Of a stretch of DNA of 27,647 bases, positions 22,645 to 27,647 are shown one piece after another. The stretch is from the NCBI GenBank assembly GCA_044359885.1, contig JBIKLI010000017.1, positions 1 through 27,647 on the forward strand, written 5' to 3'. The notes under the pieces were generated by a model. It ran no database searches. It was not told the DNA's origin and saw only the letters and a program-made list of their open reading frames with translations. Within the stretch, counting starts at the first letter, position 1. The number at the start of each line of letters is the position of its first letter. The translations under genes were made by a program, and so were the position numbers. Source of the DNA: CAIOSQ01 sp044359885 (GTDB lineage Bacteria; Pseudomonadota; Alphaproteobacteria; CACIAM-22H2).

Positions 22645-23663
22645 TCGGCTGCGCGCTGATCGGGCTGGGCATGGTGTCGCGGACCTATGCCGCGGCGCTC
22701 GCCGACCTCGCCGGCCAGGTCAGGCTGACCGGCGTCCACGCCCGGGGGGCGGCCGGCCGCGCGGCTTTCGCCGCCGCGCATCCCGGGCTGCCGGGCGCGG
22801 CGCGCGCCTATGGGTCCATCGCCGAGATCGCCGCCGATCCGGAGGTGGGTTTCGTCATCCTGGCGACGCCACCCAATGCGCGGCTCGACGCGCTGCGGAT
22901 CCTGATGGGCGCGGGCAAGCCCGTCCTGATGGAAAAGCCGGTCGCGCGCAGCCTCGCCGAGGCCGAGACGGCGGCGCGCATCGCCGCCGGCGCCGGTGTC
23001 CCGCTCGGGATCGTGCTGCAGCACCGGGCGCGACCGGTCGCCGGTCTGCTGCGCCGGCGCATGGCGGAGATCGGCGCCGTGGAGGCGGTCGAGATCTTCG
23101 TGCCCTGGTGGCGCCCGCAATCCTATTACGACGAACCGGGCCGGGGCAGCTATGCGCGCGACGGCGGCGGCGTGCTGATCAGCCAGGCGATCCACACGCT
23201 CGATCTGGCGCTGTCCTTCACCGGACCCGTCGTGCAGGTCGCGGCGATGCTGGCGACCACGCGCCTGCATCGCATGGAGGCCGAGGATTGGGCGAGCGCC
23301 GGGCTGCGTTTCGCCAATGGCGCGGTGGGGAGCCTGTTGGCGACGACGGCGGCTCGCCCCGGACGGCCGGAAGGCTTCATCCTTCATGGTGCCGGGGGAT
23401 CCGCCGAGCTGGTGTCCGACAGCCTGCGCCTGACCTGGCACGACGGCCGTTCCGAGACGCTGGGCGTCAGCGCCGCGACCGGTTCCGGGGCCGATCCGAT
23501 GGCCTTCACCCACGCCTGGCATCGCGACGTGATCGCCGATTTCGCCGCCGCCCTGCGCGAGGCGCGTCAGCCGATGGTTCCCGTCCAGTCGGCGCTGGCG
23601 GTCCACCGGCTCATCGACGCACTGGAACGATCGGCCCGCGAAGGCCGGACGCTCGCAACCTGA
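22641..23663 (+). CDS. Gfo/Idh/MocA family NAD(P)-dependent oxidoreductase (first of three)
   Basis: A 340-residue cytoplasmic dehydrogenase. Rossmann motif GLGMVS is at 8-13, EKPVA at 98-102 with catalytic Lys99, and the His-Asp pair is in SQAIHTLDLA (His185, Asp188), preceded by GGG. These residues are standard for enzymes that oxidise polyols, inositols or sugar hydroxyls, or reduce the keto forms. WWRPQSYYDEPGRGSYARDGGG is shared by many aldose and inositol dehydrogenase relatives. It overlaps the ATPase gene by 4 nt (ATGA), so it is expressed with the transporter. An inositol or glycoside 3-dehydrogenase role would fit the IolE-like gene upstream, but this is inferred. Confidence 0.9.
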   Translation: MIGCALIGLGMVSRTYAAALADLAGQVRLTGVHARGAAGRAAFAAAHPGLPGAARAYGSIAEIAADPEVGFVILATPPNARLDALRILMGAGKPVLMEKPVARSLAEAETAARIAAGAGVPLGIVLQHRARPVAGLLRRRMAEIGAVEAVEIFVPWWRPQSYYDEPGRGSYARDGGGVLISQAIHTLDLALSFTGPVVQVAAMLATTRLHRMEAEDWASAGLRFANGAVGSLLATTAARPGRPEGFILHGAGGSAELVSDSLRLTWHDGRSETLGVSAATGSGADPMAFTHAWHRDVIADFAAALREARQPMVPVQSALAVHRLIDALERSAREGRTLAT

Positions 23664-23674
23664 AAGGAAGCATC

Positions 23675-24688
23675 ATGGCCAAGGGGCCGAAACTCGGCGT
23701 CGTCGGCATCGACCACGATCACATCTTCGGCATGCTCGGCAACATGCTGGCCGCCGGGGCCAGCATCGAGCGCTGGTGGTCCGAGGACAGCCCCACGGCG
23801 CGGCGCTTCGCCGAAACCTACGGCGCGCTGGAGCGCGTCGACGACCGTCGTCGCATCCTCGAGGATCGCGGCGTCGACATGATCCTGACCTCGGCCGTCG
23901 CCTCGCTGCGGGCGGGTTATGCGATCGAGGCCCTGGATCACGGCAAGGACGTGATGGCGGACAAGCCCGGCTGCACCACGCTCGGGCAGCTGGCGGCGCT
24001 GCGCGACGCGACGGCGCGCAACGGGCGGTTCTGGGTCGTCGACTTCTCCGAGCGCTTCGAGGTCCGCGCCGCCGCCAAGGCCGAGGAACTGGTCGCCGCG
24101 GGGGCTATCGGGCGCGTCGTGCAGACGCTTGGCATCGGGCCCCACCGGCAGCGGCTGGCGCAGCGGCCCGACTGGTTCTTCGACCGTCCGCGCTACGGCG
24201 GCATCCTGACCGACATCGGCAGCCACCAGGTGGACCAGTTCCTCCATTTCACCGGTTCGACCGATGTCGAGATCGTCCACGCCCTGGTCGAGAACACGAC
24301 GCTGCCCGAACATCCCGGGCTGCAGGATTTCGGCGAGATGACGCTGAAGGGCGACAAGGGCCACGGCTATATCCGGGTCGACTGGTTCACGCCCGATGCG
24401 CTGCCCGTGTGGGGCGATGGCCGGCTGTTCCTTCTGGGCACCGAAGGCCATATCGAACTGCGCAAATACATCGATGTCGGCCGGTCCGCCGCCGGCGACC
24501 ATCTGCATCTCGTCAACCGCACGCGCTGCGAGCATGTCGACTGCTCGGCGGTGGAACTGCATTTCTTCCCGCGGCTGTGCCAGGACATCCGCGACCGGAC
24601 CGAGACCGCCGTGGCCCAGGCACACACCTTCCGCACCATGGAGATCGCGATCCGCGCCCAGATGCAGGCCGAGGGGATCGCGCCATGA
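23675..24688 (+). CDS. Gfo/Idh/MocA-like oxidoreductase with altered cofactor motif (second of three)
   Basis: A 337-residue protein of the same fold. The usual GxGxxG of the cofactor loop is replaced by GIDHDHIFG (11-19), and EKP by DKP (ADKPGCTT, Lys97). The downstream substrate-site segment GGILTDIGSHQVDQFL keeps His184 and Asp187, as in active members, so catalysis is likely. Cofactor binding, or a metal bound by the added His and Asp residues, may differ. GAAAGGAAG before the ATG at 23675 sets the start. It lies 11 nt after the first dehydrogenase and overlaps the third by 4 nt. I know of Gfo/Idh subfamilies starting in a similar GxDHxH way, but their function is not firmly known to me. 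Confidence 0.85.
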   Translation: MAKGPKLGVVGIDHDHIFGMLGNMLAAGASIERWWSEDSPTARRFAETYGALERVDDRRRILEDRGVDMILTSAVASLRAGYAIEALDHGKDVMADKPGCTTLGQLAALRDATARNGRFWVVDFSERFEVRAAAKAEELVAAGAIGRVVQTLGIGPHRQRLAQRPDWFFDRPRYGGILTDIGSHQVDQFLHFTGSTDVEIVHALVENTTLPEHPGLQDFGEMTLKGDKGHGYIRVDWFTPDALPVWGDGRLFLLGTEGHIELRKYIDVGRSAAGDHLHLVNRTRCEHVDCSAVELHFFPRLCQDIRDRTETAVAQAHTFRTMEIAIRAQMQAEGIAP

Positions 24689-25761
24689 CCCGGCGCGTCG
24701 CGATCGTCGGTGCGGGCATCGGCGCCGAGCATCTGTCGGGCTATCTCGCCCTGCCGGATCGTTTCGCCGTCGCCGCGATCTGCGACCTCGACCTGGCGCG
24801 TGCCCGGCCGCTCGGCGAGCGGGCGGGCTGCCCGGTGATCGGGGACCATCGTGCGGTTCTCGCCGATCCCTCGATCGATCTGGTCGACATCTGCCTGCCG
24901 CCGCATCTGCATTTTCCGGTGGCGATCGAGGCCCTGGCGGCGGGCAAGCATGTCGTCTGCGAGAAGCCGCTGGTGTCCAGCCTGCGCGAGGCCGACGACC
25001 TGATCGCGGCTGCCGAACGGGCGGACCGCCGCGTCTTTCCGGTGTTCCAGTATCGCTACGGGCCCGGTTTCGCGCGCCTGGCGGCGCTGCAGGCGGCCGG
25101 CCTGACCGGCCAGGCGCAGGTCGCGACGCTGGAGACCCACTGGAACCGCCCGGCGTCCTATTACGCCGTTCCCTGGCGGGGAAAATGGGCGACCGAGCGG
25201 GGCGGCGCGGTGCTGGGGCACGCGATCCATATCCACGACCTGCTGACCATGGTGCTGGGTCCGGTCGCGAGCCTGCAGGCGGAACTCGGGACCCGCGTCA
25301 ACGACATCGAAGTCGAGGATTGCGCCGCCATCGCGATCCGGATGCGTTCGGGCGCGCTGGTCACCTCGTCGATCACGCTGGGGGCCGCGGACGACACGTC
25401 GCGGCTGCGCTTCGTCTTCGCCGGATTGACCGCGCAGAGCGGATCGAAGCCCTATGCGCCGGCGCTGGATGCGTGGAGCTTCACCGCCCGCGCGCCGGTC
25501 GACCAGGCGCAGATCGACGCGGTCCTTGCCGGCGTGCCTGAAGCGCGCGGCGGCTTCGCCGGGTTCCTGGAGGCGGTCGCCGACGCGCTGGACGGCCGGG
25601 GCGGCCGCGAAGTGACGCTCGCCGACGGCCGCGCCAGCCTCGACTTCGTCACGGCCGTCTATCATGCGGCGCGCACCGGCACCAAGGTGGCGCTGCCGCT
25701 GGCGCCCGGCCACGCGCTCTACGGCGACTGGGTTCCGCCGCGCGCGGTCGCCGGATCCTGA
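24685..25761 (+). CDS. Gfo/Idh/MocA family NAD(P)-dependent oxidoreductase (third of three)
   Basis: A 358-residue dehydrogenase with the standard motifs: GAGIGAEH (9-16), CEKPLV (92-97) with Lys94, and GHAIHIHDLLT carrying His182 and Asp185. The segment HWNRPASYYAVPWRGKWATERGG resembles that of aldose, UDP-sugar and glycoside dehydrogenase relatives. It overlaps the second dehydrogenase by 4 nt (ATGA) and ends the operon; only a hairpin lies between its stop and the convergent phosphatase gene. The three paralogues are quite different from one another, so they probably act on successive intermediates or on different positions of a ring. That is inferred from the divergence. Confidence 0.9.
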   Translation: MTRRVAIVGAGIGAEHLSGYLALPDRFAVAAICDLDLARARPLGERAGCPVIGDHRAVLADPSIDLVDICLPPHLHFPVAIEALAAGKHVVCEKPLVSSLREADDLIAAAERADRRVFPVFQYRYGPGFARLAALQAAGLTGQAQVATLETHWNRPASYYAVPWRGKWATERGGAVLGHAIHIHDLLTMVLGPVASLQAELGTRVNDIEVEDCAAIAIRMRSGALVTSSITLGAADDTSRLRFVFAGLTAQSGSKPYAPALDAWSFTARAPVDQAQIDAVLAGVPEARGGFAGFLEAVADALDGRGGREVTLADGRASLDFVTAVYHAARTGTKVALPLAPGHALYGDWVPPRAVAGS

Positions 25762-25780
25762 CCGCGGCGTCGCGCCGCGG
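25762..25780. terminator. perfect hairpin between convergent stop codons
   Basis: CCGCGGCG (25762-25769) and CGCCGCGG (25773-25780) pair fully around the loop TCG. The hairpin fits exactly into the gap between the third dehydrogenase stop (25759-25761) and the stop of the metallophosphatase on the other strand (25784-25782). It has no T-run but is well placed to end or protect both transcripts. Confidence 0.55.
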
Positions 25781-25781
25781 C

Positions 25782-27407
25782 TCACTCGATGCGCGTGATC
25801 CGACCGTCCAGCGCCGGCGACGCGGGGCCGCCCAGCGCGCGGATATGCTCCACCAGCACGTCCTCCAGGTTCGGGCCGGCGTCGTAGGCGTTGCGCGCCT
25901 TGTCGCGGAACATCGCGTAGCCGTCGCCGCCCTTGCGCAGGAAATCGTTGGTCACCACCGTGTAGCTCGCGGCCGGATCGATCGGCGCGAAGCTGCCGTC
26001 GGCGCCGCGGATCTCGACCGACCGGATGCGGCCGCCCGCAGGCTTGCCCGGCTCGAAGCTGAAGCGCAGTCCCGCGACCTGCGGGAACCGGCCCGTGCCC
26101 TCGTTGCGGGGATTGTCGGCGCGGCCCACTCCCTGCTCGAGCGCGGCGACGATGTCGGCGCCGCTCAGGTCGAAGGTGGCGAGCATGTTCGAGAACGGCA
26201 GCACCTCGAGCACCTGGCCCAGCGTCACGGGTCCGGCGGGGATCGACGTGCGGATGCCGCCGCCGTTCTGGATCGCGACGCGCGCCCCGCGCGGCGCGGC
26301 CGCGCGCAGCATCGCGTCGGCGATGAGGTTGCCGAAATTGCACTCCCGGAACCGGCAATTGTCGCTGCTGCCGTCCAGCGGCACCGCCGCCACGCCGACC
26401 TGGCGGCCGCGAAGCTCGGCGATCGGCGCCGCCATGCGGTCGACCATCGCCTGGATCGCGGGGTCGCGCGCGACCTTGGCGTCCATCGCGATCGTGTCGC
26501 CCGTCCAGGACGTGGCGACGCCGGCGGCGTCGAACACGACCTGCAGATCGCCCAGGAACATGCCGCCGTAGAAGGCGTGGACGATCAGCGCCGGGGCGCC
26601 GGATGGCGTGCGCACGACGACCGGGTAGGGACCTTCCTTGCGCGGATCGGCGCCGTTGTGGAGCAGCGAATGGCTGTGCCCGCCGACGAAGATGTCGACG
26701 CCGTCGACCGCCGCCGCCAGGGCGGCGTCCTCGGCGGCGCCCACATGGGTCAGCGCCACGATCTTGTTGACGCCCGCCGCCTGCAGCGCGGCGACCTCCC
26801 GGCGCAGCGTCTGCGCATGCGCAAGGAAGCCGATCGTCGGCCCCGGGGACGAACTGACGGGGGTCTCGGCGGTGGTCAGGCCGATGATGCCGATGCGCTG
26901 TCCACCCACCTCGACGATGCGGCTGGAACTCCATCGTCCGGCCAGCCTTGGTTCGCGGGCGACGTCGACATTCGCGGAAACCACGGGGACGGAGAGACCG
27001 TCGAGGAAACGCGCCAGCTCGGCCGGGCCGTCGTCGAATTCGTGGTTGCCCAGGGTCATCGCGTCGTAGCCCAGGGCGTTCAGGAATGGCTTCACCGCGT
27101 CGGATTTCGACAGCGTGTAGAAGAGCGTTCCCTGGAAGACGTCGCCCGCGTCGAGAAGGATCGGATTCGGCCGGGCCGCGCGCAGTTCCCGGATCTTGGT
27201 CGCAAGCCGGGCATAGCCGCCCACGCAGCGATCCTGGGCGGCGTTCTGGGGCGTGCAGAAACTGCCCGTCGGCGCCACCTGGTCGACGCGGCTGTGGATG
27301 TCGTTGGTATGGAGGATCGACAGGGTGAAGTCCTGGGCCGCGGTCGGCGCGGCCGCGGCGAGGATGGCGAGCATCGCGCTCGCGGCCAGCATCTTCGGAC
27401 GGATCAT
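25782..27407 (-). CDS. secreted 5'-nucleotidase/metallophosphatase, UshA family
   Basis: A 541-residue periplasmic enzyme. Residues 1-25 are a signal peptide (MLAASAMLAILAAAAPTAAQ). The metallophosphatase domain has NDIHS (35-39), LDAGDVFQGT (85-94), TLGNHEFD (118-125), a LTHVG segment and a GGHSH motif, which together hold the two metal ions. The C-terminal 5'-nucleotidase domain has NGGGIRTSIPAG and a VVTNDFLRKGGDGYAMF segment, where the aromatic residues stack the base. The enzyme would release phosphate from extracellular nucleotides or cyclic dinucleotide products. The ATG at 27407 is chosen since it starts the signal peptide; an in-frame TTG at 27479 is less likely. No phosphate-box promoter was evident in the upstream gap. 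Confidence 0.92.
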   Translation of the reverse strand: MIRPKMLAASAMLAILAAAAPTAAQDFTLSILHTNDIHSRVDQVAPTGSFCTPQNAAQDRCVGGYARLATKIRELRAARPNPILLDAGDVFQGTLFYTLSKSDAVKPFLNALGYDAMTLGNHEFDDGPAELARFLDGLSVPVVSANVDVAREPRLAGRWSSSRIVEVGGQRIGIIGLTTAETPVSSSPGPTIGFLAHAQTLRREVAALQAAGVNKIVALTHVGAAEDAALAAAVDGVDIFVGGHSHSLLHNGADPRKEGPYPVVVRTPSGAPALIVHAFYGGMFLGDLQVVFDAAGVATSWTGDTIAMDAKVARDPAIQAMVDRMAAPIAELRGRQVGVAAVPLDGSSDNCRFRECNFGNLIADAMLRAAAPRGARVAIQNGGGIRTSIPAGPVTLGQVLEVLPFSNMLATFDLSGADIVAALEQGVGRADNPRNEGTGRFPQVAGLRFSFEPGKPAGGRIRSVEIRGADGSFAPIDPAASYTVVTNDFLRKGGDGYAMFRDKARNAYDAGPNLEDVLVEHIRALGGPASPALDGRITRIE

Positions 27408-27475
27408 CGGCTCTTTGCTCCCATTTCCAGGCCGCGCCTGGCCGGTCCCGGGCGCGAGGCCTGAAGATAGCGGTT

Positions 27476-27647
27476 TCAAGTGACGTTTCCATGGCCGGTC
27501 CCGCGCGCCGCCGCAAGGCGGACTGGTCCTGGCGTCGCCGACCGGCCTGGGCTTGCGTCTGGGATCGCGGCGAGAGGGATGCGGAGCTCGCGGACTGCGG
27601 CGGCCATGCGCGTGCCATGGGTCGCGAGCACGGCGGCCTGGCCCTGG
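27476..27647 (-). CDS. 3' end of an unidentified gene (cut by window edge)
   Basis: A minus-strand frame open from the window edge to a TGA at 27478-27476 gives about 57 codons, including QAAVLATHGTRMAAAVREL. GC3 bias is strong at first and weaker near the end. It lies 68 nt upstream of the metallophosphatase start in the same direction, so it may be the preceding gene of that operon. I do not recognise the family from this tail. An opposite-strand frame from an ATG at 27491 is also open to the edge, so the call is tentative. Confidence 0.35.
   Translation of the reverse strand, partial: QGQAAVLATHGTRMAAAVRELRIPLAAIPDASPGRSATPGPVRLAAARGTGHGNVT

Noticed and set aside
27491..27647. Plus-strand frame starting ATG at 27491 and open to the window end
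   Set aside because: Its translation is rich in Trp, Arg and Cys, unlike a normal protein, and there is no good ribosome site. The minus-strand frame looks more natural, though not certain.
1..27647. tRNA, rRNA, CRISPR array, insertion sequence or phage module
   Set aside because: Reading both strands by eye gave no regular repeat-spacer pattern, no transposase or integrase motif and no tRNA-like cloverleaf. A covariance-model scan would be needed to exclude small RNAs.

Overview
The window is high-GC DNA (about 70% G+C by eye) with dense, strand-consistent operons, strong G/C third-position bias and many 1-4 nt gene overlaps. Gene content (TRAP and ABC uptake systems, an IolE-type dehydratase, modBC, a MoeA fused to a periplasmic-binding-like domain, an LpxR-type outer-membrane protein) suggests a Gram-negative alphaproteobacterium, possibly of the Rhodospirillales type. 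The placement is inferred; there is no rRNA or other phylogenetic marker gene here. I saw no tRNA, rRNA, IS element, integrase, phage block or CRISPR array.

Left region (1-7435, minus strand). The far left carries the first 15 codons of an FGGY-type sugar kinase. It lies downstream of a three-gene NMT1/SsuABC-like ABC transporter: substrate-binding protein, ATPase and permease, overlapping by 4 and 1 nt. Upstream of these, in the same direction, are an LpxR-family outer-membrane protein, a divergent short MoeA-like protein and a 680-residue MoeA with a C-terminal PBP-like domain. A hairpin plus T-tract separates this group from the ABC operon.

Molybdate region (7436-9234, plus strand). modB and modC overlap by 1 nt and are divergent from the LpxR/MoeA group. 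No modA is adjacent. With the MoeA-PBP fusion 2.5 kb away, this is one of the more unusual arrangements in the window.

Middle (9382-12652). This stretch holds a LysM-domain protein without a visible signal peptide, a D-2-hydroxyacid dehydrogenase, a gene with a Phd/YefM-like N-terminus that is split by a -1 frameshift, and a small four-helix membrane protein.

Catabolic region (12738-25761, all plus strand). A complete TRAP transporter (dctP, dctQ, dctM) is followed by an IolE-type inosose dehydratase and an alpha/beta hydrolase. A probable promoter then precedes a second operon: sugar-binding protein, two membrane permeases that both carry large family-atypical insertions, a MalK-type ATPase, and three consecutive Gfo/Idh/MocA oxidoreductases. 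GC-rich stem-loops follow both binding-protein genes and probably set their expression above that of the membrane subunits. Together the genes look like uptake plus oxidation, dehydration and ester or ring hydrolysis of an inositol-like, polyol or glycosidic compound. The substrate cannot be read from sequence, and no regulator gene is present.

Right end (25782-27647, minus strand). A secreted UshA-type 5'-nucleotidase/metallophosphatase converges on the catabolic operon across a perfect hairpin. The last 172 bases probably hold the 3' end of another minus-strand gene.
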